A DNA stretch of 62,494 bases from an uncultured Eubacteriales bacterium (GCA_905201895.1 CAJKPX010000010.1:1-62494); one strand, 5' to 3'. Shown: positions 41,239 through 51,503, counted from the stretch's first letter. Numbers and translations: made by a program. The notes: generated by a model not told the origin, from the sequence alone.

Positions 41239-44200
41239 ATGATCCATCTGAAAGATCACAAACTTGGGCAGAACATCATCCGAAAGAGCTTCTCCAGATC
41301 GCGTTTCGACTATCCGTTGCCGAATCTGGTGGAGATTCAGACCAAGTCCTACGAATGGTTCAAGGAAGTTGGCCTGATGGAGGTTTTGCGCGATGCATCG
41401 CCGATTACCGATTATTCGGGCAATCTGGTGATTGAGTTCATCTCCTATACGCTGGACGATCAGCACCCGAAGTACCCCGTTGAGGAGTGCAAGGAGCGCG
41501 ACGTCAACTATGCCGCACCCCTGAAGGTCAACGTTCGTCTGACTAACAAGCAAACGGGTGAGGTCAAGCAGGCAGACATCTTTATGGGTGACTTCCCGCT
41601 CATGACCGAGAACGGTACCTTTGTGATCAACGGCGCGGAGCGCGTAATCGTTTCGCAGATCATCCGTTCCCCCGGCATGTACTATGCATCCGAAATCGAC
41701 AAGGCGGGTAAAAAGACCTATTCCACCACCGTGATCCCCTATCGCGGAGCATGGCTGGAATATGAGATTGATGCAACGGGCGTGATGTACGTTCGCATTG
41801 ATAAGAACCGCAAGCTTCCTCTCACCATGCTCATTCGTGCACTCGGCGTGGAGAGCCGCGAGGATATTTACTCCATGTTCGGCGAGGACGAGCACCTCGT
41901 TCTCACGCTGGATCGCGACGAATCCGAGCAGCTTGCCGAGATGAACCGCTCGACGGTTGGCGTAGAGGCACTCAAGGAGATTTATAAGAAGCTCCGTCCC
42001 GGCGATCCCCCCATTGAGGAGGCGGCTCGCACCCTTTTGCACAACTACTTCTTCGACGCGAAGCGCTATGATATCGCGCCCGTCGGACGTTATAAATATG
42101 ATAAGAAAATGGCGATCCACAGCCGTATCGCCAACCGCCGCCTTGCAGAGGACGCAGTGAGCCCGATCACGGGTGAGGTCGTGCTCGAGGCAGGAGCGGT
42201 GATTACGCCCGAGCTCGCAAAGGCAATTGAGCACGCTTGCATCAACGAGGTAAAGATCGCGCTGGATAACGGCGACGTGATCAAGGTGATGGGCAACAAC
42301 ACTGTTGAGCCCGTGCATCTGCTCGGCTTCGATCTGGAGGATTGCGGCATTCGCGAAAAGGCGCGCATCCCCGTTCTGCTCGAGATCATGGAGGCATGCG
42401 AGGGCGACGTTGACGCGATCCGCGCGATGGCAAAGGAGAGAATTGCTGATCTCTGCCCCAAGCACATCACTGTGGACGATATCTTCGCATCCATCAACTA
42501 TCTGCTCAACCTGACCCACGAGGTGGGCTCGGTGGACGACATCGACCACCTGGGCAACCGCCGCATCCGTTCGGTTGGTGAGCAGCTTCAGAACCAGCTC
42601 CGCATCGGCTTTACCCGTATGGATAAGATCATCAAGGAGCGCATGACCACGCAGGATAACGAAAAGCTGACCGTGCAGGCTCTGATCAACATCCGTCCCG
42701 TAACCACGGCGATCCGCGAGTTCTTCGGCTCGAGCCAGCTCTCGCAGTTCATGGATCAGAACAACCCGCTCGCAGAGCTGACGCACAAGCGCCGTCTCTC
42801 GGCACTCGGCCCCGGCGGTCTTTCGCGTGATCGCGCATCCTTCGACGTGCGTGACGTTCACTACACGCAGTACGGACGCATGTGCCCGATCGAGACCCCT
42901 GAAGGACCGAACATCGGTCTGATCTCCTATCTGACCACCTACGCGCGTATTTCCGAATACGGCTTTATCGAGGCGCCCTACCGCCGCGTCAAGCATATCA
43001 CCGACGAGGACGGCAACGTTCGTCATCTCGTCACCGATGAGGTCGAGTATATGACCGCCGACGTGGAGGACCGCTTCATCGTTGCGCAGGCAAACGAGCC
43101 GCTCGACGAGGAGGGCTACTTTATCAACAAGAAGGTCACCGCACGCGACAAGTCCGAGATCGTTGAGGCAGACGCTGCCGACGTGGATTACATGGACGTG
43201 GCACCCAAGATGCTCGTGTCTGTTGCAACTGCGATGATCCCCTTCCTGGAGAATGACGATAACACCCGTGCACTCATGGGATCGAACATGCAGAAGCAGG
43301 CTGTGCCGCTGATGGTGACCGACTCCCCGATCGTTGGAACGGGTATGGAGTACAAGGCAGCAATCGACTCGGGCGTTGTTGTAATGGCAACGAGAGCGGG
43401 CGTTGTTGAGCGCGTTCAGGCAGACCGCATCGTGGTTGCTTGCGAGGGCGGCGTCAAGGACGTATACAATCTGATCAAATTCAAGAGAACCAACCAGGGC
43501 ACCTGCTTCAATCAGCGTCCCATCGTCAAGAAGGGCGATTATGTAGAAGCGGGACAGGTGATCGCAGACGGACCCGCAACCTCCAACGGTGAGGTTTCGC
43601 TGGGTAAGAACGCACTCATCGGCTTTATGACCTGGGAGGGCTATAACTACGAGGACGCCGTTCTCCTCAACGAGCGTCTGGTTCGTGATGACGTTTACAC
43701 GTCACTGCACATTGAGGAATATACCCACGAGGCAAGAGATACCAAGCTCGGTCCGGAGGAGATCACCCGCGAGATTCCCAACGTCGGTGAGGACGCTCTG
43801 CGCGACCTGAACGCCGAGGGTATCGTGAAGAAGGGAACCGAGGTTCGCTCGGGCGACATCCTGGTTGGTAAGATCACGCCCAAGGGCGAGACCGAGCTGA
43901 CCGCAGAGGAGCGCCTGCTGCGCGCGATCTTCGGCGAGAAGTCCAGAGAGGTGCGCGACACCTCGCTGCGTCTGGCTCACGGAGAGGCGGGCATCGTTGT
44001 TGACGTGCGCGTATTCTCGCACGAGCAGGGCGACGAGCTTCCCACGGGTGTGAACAAGGTTGTTAAGGTTTATATCGCACAGAAGCGCAAGATCTCGGTG
44101 GGAGATAAGATGGCAGGTCGCCACGGTAACAAGGGTGTCGTTTCGCGCATCCTCCCGCCTGAGGATATGCCCTTCCTGCCCGACGGCACGCCGCTTGACA

Positions 44201-45192
44201 TCGTGCTCAACCCCCTGGGCGTTCCTTCGCGTATGAACATCGGTCAGGTGCTTGAGGTTCACCTCGGCATCGCCGCAAGAAAGCTCGGCTGGAAGATCAT
44301 GACCCCCGTGTTCGACGGCGCAAACGAGAAGGATATTCTCGAGTGCCTCAAGGCTGCGGGCATGCAGAGAGATCTGTTCCCGCTCGAGAACCCCGAGGGC
44401 AAGGACCTCTATGAGGAGACCACCGATGCCGAAACGGGTGAAAAGACCCTGCGCACCCTCTCGATGGAGGAGCGCGCAAACGAGGAGTTCATGAATCAGC
44501 TCCGTGCAGAGCACAGACTGAAGGTTATGGACGGTAAGACGATCCTTTACGACGGCCGCACGGGTGAGCCCTTTGACAACCCCGTAACGGTTGGTATCAT
44601 GTATTATCTCAAGCTGCATCACCTTGTTGACGATAAGATTCACGCACGCTCCAACGGTCCCTACTCTCTCGTCACGCAGCAGCCCTTGGGCGGTAAGGCT
44701 CAATTCGGCGGCCAGCGCTTCGGAGAGATGGAGGTTTGGGCACTCGAGGCATACGGCGCGGCTTACACGCTGCAGGAAATCCTGACCGTGAAGTCGGATG
44801 ACATCAACGGACGCCGCCGTGCATACGAGGCAATCATCAAGGGACAGAACATTCCCACCCCCGGTATTCCCGAATCCTTCAAGGTGCTCGTCAAGGAGCT
44901 GCAGTCGCTCGCACTCGACGTTCGCGTGCAGGATAGAGACGGCAACGATCTCGAGCTTTCCGAGCTTTGCCGTGAGGAGGAGAGTGCGCCGATGAGCCGT
45001 GCGGATGCATCCGCGATCGACGACGTGCTCAGCCACAGCGTGGACGACGGCGCCCTGCGCAAGTCCTTCCTGCTTGAGGACGAGGACGGCAACGCCATCG
45101 ACGACGAGGATGAGGATGAGGAATATTACGATGACTCCGAGGGAGACGAGGACTACGGTCTGGATTTCTCCGATGGGGATGACAACGAATAA
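41239..45192 (+). CDS. rpoB: DNA-directed RNA polymerase beta subunit
   Basis: Beta subunit of RNA polymerase, 1317 residues. The rifampicin pocket reads 'GSSQLSQFMDQNNPLAELTHKRRLSALGPGGL', with the wild-type residues at the common resistance positions (FMDQ, THKR, LSAL). The catalytic-pincer regions 'GRHGNKGVVS' and 'KLGWKIMTPVFDGA' are present. A long acidic tail follows the last conserved block ('EDEDGNAIDDEDEDEEYYDD'). The ATG at 41239 has GGAGTGA upstream; the longer frame to 41122 is rejected. It is not preceded by rplJ-rplL, unlike the usual order. Confidence 0.97.
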   Translation: MIHLKDHKLGQNIIRKSFSRSRFDYPLPNLVEIQTKSYEWFKEVGLMEVLRDASPITDYSGNLVIEFISYTLDDQHPKYPVEECKERDVNYAAPLKVNVRLTNKQTGEVKQADIFMGDFPLMTENGTFVINGAERVIVSQIIRSPGMYYASEIDKAGKKTYSTTVIPYRGAWLEYEIDATGVMYVRIDKNRKLPLTMLIRALGVESREDIYSMFGEDEHLVLTLDRDESEQLAEMNRSTVGVEALKEIYKKLRPGDPPIEEAARTLLHNYFFDAKRYDIAPVGRYKYDKKMAIHSRIANRRLAEDAVSPITGEVVLEAGAVITPELAKAIEHACINEVKIALDNGDVIKVMGNNTVEPVHLLGFDLEDCGIREKARIPVLLEIMEACEGDVDAIRAMAKERIADLCPKHITVDDIFASINYLLNLTHEVGSVDDIDHLGNRRIRSVGEQLQNQLRIGFTRMDKIIKERMTTQDNEKLTVQALINIRPVTTAIREFFGSSQLSQFMDQNNPLAELTHKRRLSALGPGGLSRDRASFDVRDVHYTQYGRMCPIETPEGPNIGLISYLTTYARISEYGFIEAPYRRVKHITDEDGNVRHLVTDEVEYMTADVEDRFIVAQANEPLDEEGYFINKKVTARDKSEIVEADAADVDYMDVAPKMLVSVATAMIPFLENDDNTRALMGSNMQKQAVPLMVTDSPIVGTGMEYKAAIDSGVVVMATRAGVVERVQADRIVVACEGGVKDVYNLIKFKRTNQGTCFNQRPIVKKGDYVEAGQVIADGPATSNGEVSLGKNALIGFMTWEGYNYEDAVLLNERLVRDDVYTSLHIEEYTHEARDTKLGPEEITREIPNVGEDALRDLNAEGIVKKGTEVRSGDILVGKITPKGETELTAEERLLRAIFGEKSREVRDTSLRLAHGEAGIVVDVRVFSHEQGDELPTGVNKVVKVYIAQKRKISVGDKMAGRHGNKGVVSRILPPEDMPFLPDGTPLDIVLNPLGVPSRMNIGQVLEVHLGIAARKLGWKIMTPVFDGANEKDILECLKAAGMQRDLFPLENPEGKDLYEETTDAETGEKTLRTLSMEERANEEFMNQLRAEHRLKVMDGKTILYDGRTGEPFDNPVTVGIMYYLKLHHLVDDKIHARSNGPYSLVTQQPLGGKAQFGGQRFGEMEVWALEAYGAAYTLQEILTVKSDDINGRRRAYEAIIKGQNIPTPGIPESFKVLVKELQSLALDVRVQDRDGNDLELSELCREEESAPMSRADASAIDDVLSHSVDDGALRKSFLLEDEDGNAIDDEDEDEEYYDDSEGDEDYGLDFSDGDDNE

Positions 45193-45206
45193 ATTGGAAA
45201 GGATTC

Positions 45207-48200
45207 ATGGTTACAACTGTGGAGCATAACGAATTTTATTCTATCAAAATCGGTCTGGCATCTCCGGATATGATTCGAGAATGGTCGTACGGTGAGGTTT
45301 CCAAGCCTGAAACGATCAACTACAGAACGCTCAAGGCCGAGATCGGCGGATTGTTCTGTGAGCGTATCTTTGGCCCGACCAAGGATGGCGCTTGTATGTG
45401 CGGAAAGTATAAGAACTCGCACAGCAAGGAGATCATCCGTTGCGAAAAGTGCGGCGTTGACGTCACCACCAAAAAGGTGCGCCGCGAGAGAATGGGACAC
45501 ATCGAGCTTGCTGCTCCCGTTTCTCACATTTGGTATTTCAAGGCCGTACCCTCGCGTATGGCACTCGTATTGGATATGTCCCCCAAGGCTCTCGAGCAGG
45601 TGCTCTACTTTGCCGAGAACGTGGTCCTCGATCCCGGCAACACGCCGCTTGAGAAGGGAACCGTGCTCTCCGAGAAGCAGTATGCAGAGGCACGTGAGCT
45701 CTATGGCGACGAATTCCGCGCAGGCATGGGCGCCGAGGCGATCAAGGAATTGCTCGCAGGCATCGACGTCCCCGCCCTTGCCGCCTCGCTCAAGGAGGAT
45801 CTGGAAAACTCCTCGGGACAGAAAAAGACGCGCATCATCAAGCGTCTGGAGGTGATTGAGGCATTCCGCAAGTCGGGCAACCGCCTGGAGTGGATGATCC
45901 TCGACACCATCCCCGTGATCCCGCCCGATATCCGCCCGATGGTGCAGCTCGACGGCGGTCGCTTTGCAACCTCGGATATCAACGAGCTCTACCGCCGCAT
46001 CATCAGCCGCAACAACCGTTTGCGCAAGCTGATGGAGATCCGCACGCCCGAGATCGTGATCCGCAACGAAAAGAGAATGCTGCAGGAGGCTGTTGACGCA
46101 CTCATCGACAACGGTAAGCGCGGCAAGCCCGTAACCGGTGCCTCCAACCGTCCGCTCAAGTCTCTCTCCGAGATGCTGCGCGGTAAGCAGGGACGCTTCC
46201 GTCAGAACCTGCTCGGTAAGCGCGTGGACTATTCGGGACGTTCGGTTATCGTTGTGGGCCCGAACCTCAAGATTTATCAGTGCGGTCTGCCTAAGGAAAT
46301 GGCGATCGAGCTGTTCAAGCCCTTCGTAATCAAGAGATTGGTTGAGATGGGCAAGGCAACCAACGTCAAGGACGCGCAGAAGAAGATCGACCGCGCCTAC
46401 GATCCGCTCAACGCATGCGTTTGGGATGCGCTTGAGAACGTGATTAAGGAGCACCCCGTGCTCCTCAACCGCGCACCCACTCTGCACCGTTTGTCGATTC
46501 AGGCATTCGAGCCTGTGCTCGTTGAGGGTCGCGCAATCAAGCTGCATCCGCTGGTTTGTACCGCGTTCAACGCCGACTTCGACGGTGACCAGATGCCCGT
46601 ACACGTGCCGCTTTCCGCAGAGGCACAGGCAGAGGCACGCTTCCTGATGCTCTCTGCCAACAACCTGCTCAAGCCCATGGACGGTAAAGCCGTTGCCGTT
46701 CCTTCGCAGGATATGATCCTCGGTTCTTACTATCTGACGATGGAGAAGGACGGCGAGCCCGGTGAGGGCGGCTGCTATCGTGATTTCAACGAGGCAATGT
46801 GCGCTTACCGCAACGGTGTGCTCGGTCTGCACGCAAAGATTCGCGTGCGCGTGTTCAAGGAGATCGACGGCGAGACCAAGTCTGCTGTGATCGAAACCAC
46901 GCTCGGACGCCTGATCTATAACCAGCCTCTGCCGCAGAACCTCGGCTTTGTGGACAGAAGCAAGCCCGAGAACCTCTTTAAGCTTGAGGTTGAGTTCGTG
47001 ATCAAAAAGAAGCAGCTCGGTCAGATCATCGACCGCTGCATCCGCAACAACGGCTTTGCCGTTTGTGCAAAGATGCTCGACGAGATCAAGACGATGGGCT
47101 ATCAGTATTCCACCAGAGCGTCCTTCTCGATCTCTGTTTACGACATGACGATCCCGGACGAAAAGCCTGCCCTCATCGAGGCAGCGCAGAAGCAGGTGGA
47201 CGTTCTCAACAACTACTACCGTCAGGGCTTTTTCTCCAACGAGGAGCGCTACAACGCCGTGATCAAGCTGTGGGATAAGACCACCAACGACGTAACCGCT
47301 GCTCTGCAGAATAGCTTTAGCCAATTCAACCCGATCAAAATCATGTCCGATTCGGGAGCCCGCGGATCTGTCGCACAGATGCGTCAGCTGGCGGGTATGC
47401 GCGGACTGATGTTCGCAACCAACGGACGTACCATCGAGATCCCGATTAAGTCCAACTTCCGCGAGGGTCTGAACATCCTGGAGTATTTCATGGGTGCAAA
47501 GGGATCGCGTAAGTCGCTGTCGGATACCGCACTCCGTACCGCAGACTCGGGTTACCTGACCCGCCGTCTGGTTGACGTTTCGCAGGAGGTTATCGTGCGT
47601 GAGGTCAAGTGCGATACCACCAAGGGCGCATGGGTCAATGACGTCATCGACGAAAAGGATAAGAACGTACTCGAGCCTCTGGCAGACCGTATCATCGGCC
47701 GCTTCACGATGGGCCCCATCGTCCATCCCGAAACCGGCGAGGTCATTCTCGAGGACGATCAGATGATCACCGAGGAAACGGTGGACGCAATCGAAAAGGC
47801 AGGCATCAAGAGCGTGCATATCCGCACGGTGATCCAGTGCCATGCAAAGCAGGGTATCTGCGCACACTGCTACGGAGCCGACCTTGCCAACGGTAAGCTG
47901 GTGCAGGTGGGTGAGGCAGTTGGTATCATCGCCGCACAGTCGATCGGTGAGCCGGGTACGCAGCTGACCATGAGAACCTTCCACTCGGGCGGTGTCGCAG
48001 GCTCGGATATCACCCAGGGTCTGCCTCGTGTCGAGGAGCTTTTCGAGGCTCGTCAGCCCAAGAAGGCAGCCATCATGAACGAGATCAGAGGAACGGCACA
48101 CATTGGTATGGCGGAGAACTCCAACATCCACGTTGTCACCGTTCACCCCGACATGGAGCAGCCCGAAGGCGTTGTTCCCGAGGTCAAGGAATATCAGATT

Positions 48201-48812
48201 CCTTACGGCACCAAGCTTGCCATCGTTGAGGGTCAGCACCTCGAGGTTGGTGAGTCGATGACCGAGGGAAGCAAGGCTCCTGCCGACATCATGAGAATTC
48301 TCGGTCTGGATGCCGTTTACGAATATCTGATCAAGGAAATCCAGAAGGTTTACCGTTCGCAGTCGTGTAACGTAAACGATAAGCACGTTGAAATCATTGC
48401 TCGTCAGATGACCCGCAGAATGCGTGTCGAGGCGAGCGGAGACACCGAGCTTCTGGTTGGTTCCGTGGTTGATATGTTTGAGTTTGAGGAAGCGAACAAC
48501 ACCGTTGACGCACGCATCGCCGCTGGCGAGGTGGGTCTTGCCCATGCAGAGGCAAGCACGGTGCTGCTTGGTATCACCAAGGCGTCGCTGCAAACCGAGT
48601 CCTTCCTGTCCGCCGCATCCTTCCAGGAGACCACCAAGGTGCTCACCGAGGCAGCGATCCGCGGAAAGGTTGACCGTCTGCTCGGACTCAAAGAGAACGT
48701 CATCATCGGTAAGCTCATCCCCGCAGGTACGGGTATGGATTGCTACCGCGGCGTTGGCGTTCAGCATAATGAGCCCGCACCCGTTTCCGAAGAGGAGACC
48801 GCTGCGGTCTGA
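45207..48812 (+). CDS. rpoC: DNA-directed RNA polymerase beta' subunit
   Basis: Beta' subunit, 1201 residues. It has the N-terminal zinc finger 'CMCGKYKNSHSKEIIRCEKC', the catalytic Mg2+ motif 'NADFDGDQM' (around 454-462), the bridge and trigger helix region ('SDSGARGSVAQMRQLAGMRGLM'), and the second zinc site 'CHAKQGICAHC'. It begins 14 nt after rpoB behind GGAAAGGATT and ends with the strong terminator at 48841. Confidence 0.97.
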   Translation: MVTTVEHNEFYSIKIGLASPDMIREWSYGEVSKPETINYRTLKAEIGGLFCERIFGPTKDGACMCGKYKNSHSKEIIRCEKCGVDVTTKKVRRERMGHIELAAPVSHIWYFKAVPSRMALVLDMSPKALEQVLYFAENVVLDPGNTPLEKGTVLSEKQYAEARELYGDEFRAGMGAEAIKELLAGIDVPALAASLKEDLENSSGQKKTRIIKRLEVIEAFRKSGNRLEWMILDTIPVIPPDIRPMVQLDGGRFATSDINELYRRIISRNNRLRKLMEIRTPEIVIRNEKRMLQEAVDALIDNGKRGKPVTGASNRPLKSLSEMLRGKQGRFRQNLLGKRVDYSGRSVIVVGPNLKIYQCGLPKEMAIELFKPFVIKRLVEMGKATNVKDAQKKIDRAYDPLNACVWDALENVIKEHPVLLNRAPTLHRLSIQAFEPVLVEGRAIKLHPLVCTAFNADFDGDQMPVHVPLSAEAQAEARFLMLSANNLLKPMDGKAVAVPSQDMILGSYYLTMEKDGEPGEGGCYRDFNEAMCAYRNGVLGLHAKIRVRVFKEIDGETKSAVIETTLGRLIYNQPLPQNLGFVDRSKPENLFKLEVEFVIKKKQLGQIIDRCIRNNGFAVCAKMLDEIKTMGYQYSTRASFSISVYDMTIPDEKPALIEAAQKQVDVLNNYYRQGFFSNEERYNAVIKLWDKTTNDVTAALQNSFSQFNPIKIMSDSGARGSVAQMRQLAGMRGLMFATNGRTIEIPIKSNFREGLNILEYFMGAKGSRKSLSDTALRTADSGYLTRRLVDVSQEVIVREVKCDTTKGAWVNDVIDEKDKNVLEPLADRIIGRFTMGPIVHPETGEVILEDDQMITEETVDAIEKAGIKSVHIRTVIQCHAKQGICAHCYGADLANGKLVQVGEAVGIIAAQSIGEPGTQLTMRTFHSGGVAGSDITQGLPRVEELFEARQPKKAAIMNEIRGTAHIGMAENSNIHVVTVHPDMEQPEGVVPEVKEYQIPYGTKLAIVEGQHLEVGESMTEGSKAPADIMRILGLDAVYEYLIKEIQKVYRSQSCNVNDKHVEIIARQMTRRMRVEASGDTELLVGSVVDMFEFEEANNTVDARIAAGEVGLAHAEASTVLLGITKASLQTESFLSAASFQETTKVLTEAAIRGKVDRLLGLKENVIIGKLIPAGTGMDCYRGVGVQHNEPAPVSEEETAAV

Positions 48813-48840
48813 TCCAAACAATCCAATATCTTAAAATAAG

Positions 48841-48882
48841 AAACAGGCGTCTCAGATGAAAATTTTGAGACGCTTGTTTTTT
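48841..48882 (+). terminator. rpoBC terminator
   Basis: AAACAGGCGTCTCA pairs with TGAGACGCTTGTTT (one wobble) around an 11-nt loop, followed by a T-run. Stem core GTCTC/GAGAC. Confidence 0.85.
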
Positions 48883-48961
48883 ATATTCATAAAAGTAATG
48901 TGAAAAAATAAAATAATTGAAAAAGCAATATGATTTTTCTACAATTTTTGAATGAAGTATA

Positions 48962-48990
48962 TTGACAACTTTTGAAAGACGTGATATAAT
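48962..48990 (+). promoter_or_regulatory. Consensus promoter of the LRR lipoprotein
   Basis: TTGACA (48962-48967), 17-bp spacer, TATAAT (48985-48990), 43 nt before the start. Confidence 0.78.
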
Positions 48991-49033
48991 GGAGTTGGCA
49001 AATAAGCCGAAAAACAAGTCGGAGGTAAAGAAA

Positions 49034-50185
49034 ATGAAAAGATTATTGCTTTTGGTTTGCTGTTTTGTTCTCATGATTGTTGTTTTTGCTTCTTGTGTGA
49101 CGCAAACGCCCCCTCAAAATGGGTCGGATAAATCCACTGCGGGGGTGACGGGTGGAGCAGGCGATGAAACAACTGCCGAGCCAACGCAGGAGACCACGGC
49201 GGAGCCCGAAACCGAGGATCCTTGCCTGACTGCGCATGATTATCAGAACCGTGTGTGCACGCGGTGCGGTGAGAAGCAACCGAGCGAGGGCTTGAAGTTC
49301 CAGTTCAATGAGTTCTATCAGGGCTATCTGCTTGACGGACTCGGCACCTGTACCGATACGGAGATCATCATTCCTTCTGTGTATCAAAACTATCCTGTGG
49401 TCGGAATCACCAGTAGCGCATTTCGGAATGGTAAGAGCCTGACCAAAATTGAAATTCCCGATAGCGTGTTTTTTGTTTTCGGGGATGCTTTTGATAATTG
49501 CAAGCAGGTGCTCCAAACCGAAAACGGGATCTCTTATCTGGGTAAATGGGCAATCTCCTGTCAGGATAAAACGCTCACAACCTATGAGCTGCGACCTGAT
49601 ACGCGCGGGCTTGCCACGGGCTTGTTTGGCAGTTGTGTGAATCTGACCTCAATTACGCTCCCGGACGGCTTGTTTGCAATTTCGGGTACTGCATTTATGT
49701 ATTGCACTTCTTTGACAGAACTTGAAATTCCGAGCACTGTTCGACATATCGGGGGGAATGCTTTTGAGAATTGTAAGAACGTATCAAATCTCACGATTCC
49801 GAATGGCGTAACCTACATTGCGGACAGAGCATTTTCACATTGCAAAAAAATAAAGAGCCTTGTTCTTCCGGAGGGAGTGACACTGATCAAAAGGGAAGCG
49901 TTTAGCTATTGCATGGATCTGAAAACGATTTTTATTCCCAAAAGTGTGACGAAAATTGAAGCCAGGGTTGCAGAATATTGCATGGATCTGGAGTATGTTT
50001 TCTATGCCGGCACGAGGGAGGACTGGAGCTCGGTAGACATTGATCTAACGGAATATTCCAGCGGAAACAACATGACAAATGCGAATGCAGATTTGATGTT
50101 TAGGCTTCACTATTATAGTGAAACCGCGCCGACCTCCAAAGGTTACTATTGGCACTACGTCGACGGTGTGCCGACTCCCTGGTGA
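49034..50185 (+). CDS. BspA-like leucine-rich-repeat lipoprotein
   Basis: Predicted lipoprotein of 383 residues. A signal peptide 'MKRLLLLVCCFVLMIVVFASC' ends in a lipobox-like F-A-S-C with lipidation at the Cys. A Thr/Glu-rich linker (about 25-60), a CxxC segment 'CTRCGEKQ', and five or six LRR_5 repeats ('FRNGKSLTKIEIPDSV', 'FENCKNVSNLTIPNGV') follow. It is related in architecture to the protein at 35135 but lipid-anchored. The ATG at 49034 is 8 nt after GGAGG; longer frames start inside the promoter. Confidence 0.88.
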   Translation: MKRLLLLVCCFVLMIVVFASCVTQTPPQNGSDKSTAGVTGGAGDETTAEPTQETTAEPETEDPCLTAHDYQNRVCTRCGEKQPSEGLKFQFNEFYQGYLLDGLGTCTDTEIIIPSVYQNYPVVGITSSAFRNGKSLTKIEIPDSVFFVFGDAFDNCKQVLQTENGISYLGKWAISCQDKTLTTYELRPDTRGLATGLFGSCVNLTSITLPDGLFAISGTAFMYCTSLTELEIPSTVRHIGGNAFENCKNVSNLTIPNGVTYIADRAFSHCKKIKSLVLPEGVTLIKREAFSYCMDLKTIFIPKSVTKIEARVAEYCMDLEYVFYAGTREDWSSVDIDLTEYSSGNNMTNANADLMFRLHYYSETAPTSKGYYWHYVDGVPTPW

Positions 50186-50211
50186 CGGCAGATCGGATCA
50201 TATTTTTTCGG

Positions 50212-50246
50212 CGGGGGGATGCCTGTGTGGCGTCCCTCCGTTTTTT
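50212..50246 (+). terminator. Terminator of the LRR lipoprotein gene
   Basis: A 12-bp stem with two wobbles (CGGGGGGATGCC / GGCGTCCCTCCG), 5-nt loop, followed by T6. Confidence 0.8.
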
Positions 50247-50340
50247 GTTGTTGTCATTTTGTATGACAAAATCCAACGCAGTGGGAGAAAATTTCGTTTG
50301 ATTTTTTGTGGGGTAGGCGCGAAAAAATGCGTCAAAGGTC

Positions 50341-50369
50341 TTGCAATTTGAGCGTTTTTTTGATATAAT
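50341..50369 (+). promoter_or_regulatory. Promoter of guaA
   Basis: TTGCAA (50341-50346), 17-bp spacer, TATAAT (50364-50369). The leader is about 55 nt, too short for a purine riboswitch. Confidence 0.75.
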
Positions 50370-50430
50370 AAAATATCATTCAGAAATAACCGAGCGATCG
50401 GGAGAAGAGAATAACGGGAGGAACGATCAT

Positions 50431-51432
50431 ATGCAGATTACAAAAAGACCCGAAAATATGGAGCGCATTACCACCAAGGCGCTCGCCGATGCCTTTATCG
50501 AGGCACAGGTAGCAGAGGTTCGCGCACAGGTTGGCGACAAAAAGGTGCTGCTGGCACTGTCCGGCGGAGTGGATTCGTCGGTTGTTGCCGCACTTCTGAT
50601 CAAGGCGATCGGAAAGCAGCTCGTTTGCGTGCACGTTAACCACGGACTCATGCGTAAGGACGAGTCGGAGAACGTTGTGGAGATCTTCCGCAATCAGCTC
50701 GACGCAAACCTGATTTACGTTGACGCCACCGACCGTTTTCTCAACCTTCTGGCAGGTGTTTCGGACCCCGAGCGCAAGAGAAAGATCATCGGCGAGGAAT
50801 TTATCAACGTGTTTGCCGACGAGGCACGCAAGCTCGACGGTGTTTCCTACCTCGCACAGGGCACGATTTACCCCGATATTCTCGAGAGCATCAAGCAGGC
50901 AGAGGGCAAAAAGGCGGTCAAGTCGCACCACAACGTGGGAGGTCTGCCCGAGGATCTGCAGTTTGAGCTCGTGGAGCCCGTAAAGCTTCTGTTCAAGGAC
51001 GAGGTGCGCGTGGTTGGCGAGGCGCTTGGTCTGCCGCATGCAATGGTCTACCGTCAGCCGTTCCCCGGTCCCGGACTCGGCGTTCGTTGCCTCGGCGCGA
51101 TCACCCGCGACCGTCTCAACGCACTCCGCGAGGCAGATGCGATCCTGCGTGACGAGTTTGACAAGAACGGACTCGCAGAGAAGGTATGGCAGTATTTCGT
51201 GGTGGTTCCCGACATCAAGAGCGTTGGCGTGAAGGACGAGAGCCGCTATGAGGGCTGGCCCGCGATCATCCGCGCCGTGAACACCACCGACGCCATGACC
51301 GCCACCATCGAGGAGATTCCCTATGCGGTTCTGCACAAGATCACCGCACGCATCACCGCCGAGGTGGAGGGCATCAACCGCGTTCTGCTCGACCTCACTC
51401 CGAAGCCTGTTGGCACGATCGAGTGGGAATAA
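50431..51432 (+). CDS. guaA: GMP synthase, ATP-pyrophosphatase subunit only
   Basis: Converts XMP to GMP. The 333-residue protein begins directly at the ATP-PPase domain (P-loop 'SGGVDSS', 44-50) and runs through the dimerisation domain to the canonical end 'GTIEWE'. The N-terminal class I glutaminase domain of typical bacterial GuaA (total about 515 residues) is absent. The upstream 240 nt hold only a terminator and promoter, so this is not a frameshift. It is either the two-subunit arrangement known from archaea, with a separate glutaminase elsewhere, or an ammonia-dependent enzyme. The ATG at 50431 follows GGGAGG. Confidence 0.92.
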   Translation: MQITKRPENMERITTKALADAFIEAQVAEVRAQVGDKKVLLALSGGVDSSVVAALLIKAIGKQLVCVHVNHGLMRKDESENVVEIFRNQLDANLIYVDATDRFLNLLAGVSDPERKRKIIGEEFINVFADEARKLDGVSYLAQGTIYPDILESIKQAEGKKAVKSHHNVGGLPEDLQFELVEPVKLLFKDEVRVVGEALGLPHAMVYRQPFPGPGLGVRCLGAITRDRLNALREADAILRDEFDKNGLAEKVWQYFVVVPDIKSVGVKDESRYEGWPAIIRAVNTTDAMTATIEEIPYAVLHKITARITAEVEGINRVLLDLTPKPVGTIEWE

Positions 51433-51503
51433 GCCGACTGATTTGTTCTGCGTGCATCTATTGTGCAAGGAAAAAGTGAGTCTACTAAATAAATAAATAA
51501 GAG

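Noticed and set aside
45153..48821. 1222-codon open frame antisense to rpoC
   Set aside because: It mirrors rpoC codon by codon, has no start signal and no recognisable domain; a shadow of a highly expressed gene.
50370..50430. Guanine or PreQ1-type riboswitch upstream of guaA
   Set aside because: Only about 55 nt lie between the promoter and the start and no aptamer-like three-way structure is visible.
50186..50430. Frameshifted glutaminase domain upstream of the truncated-looking guaA
   Set aside because: The stretch contains a terminator and a consensus promoter and no reading frame with glutaminase motifs.
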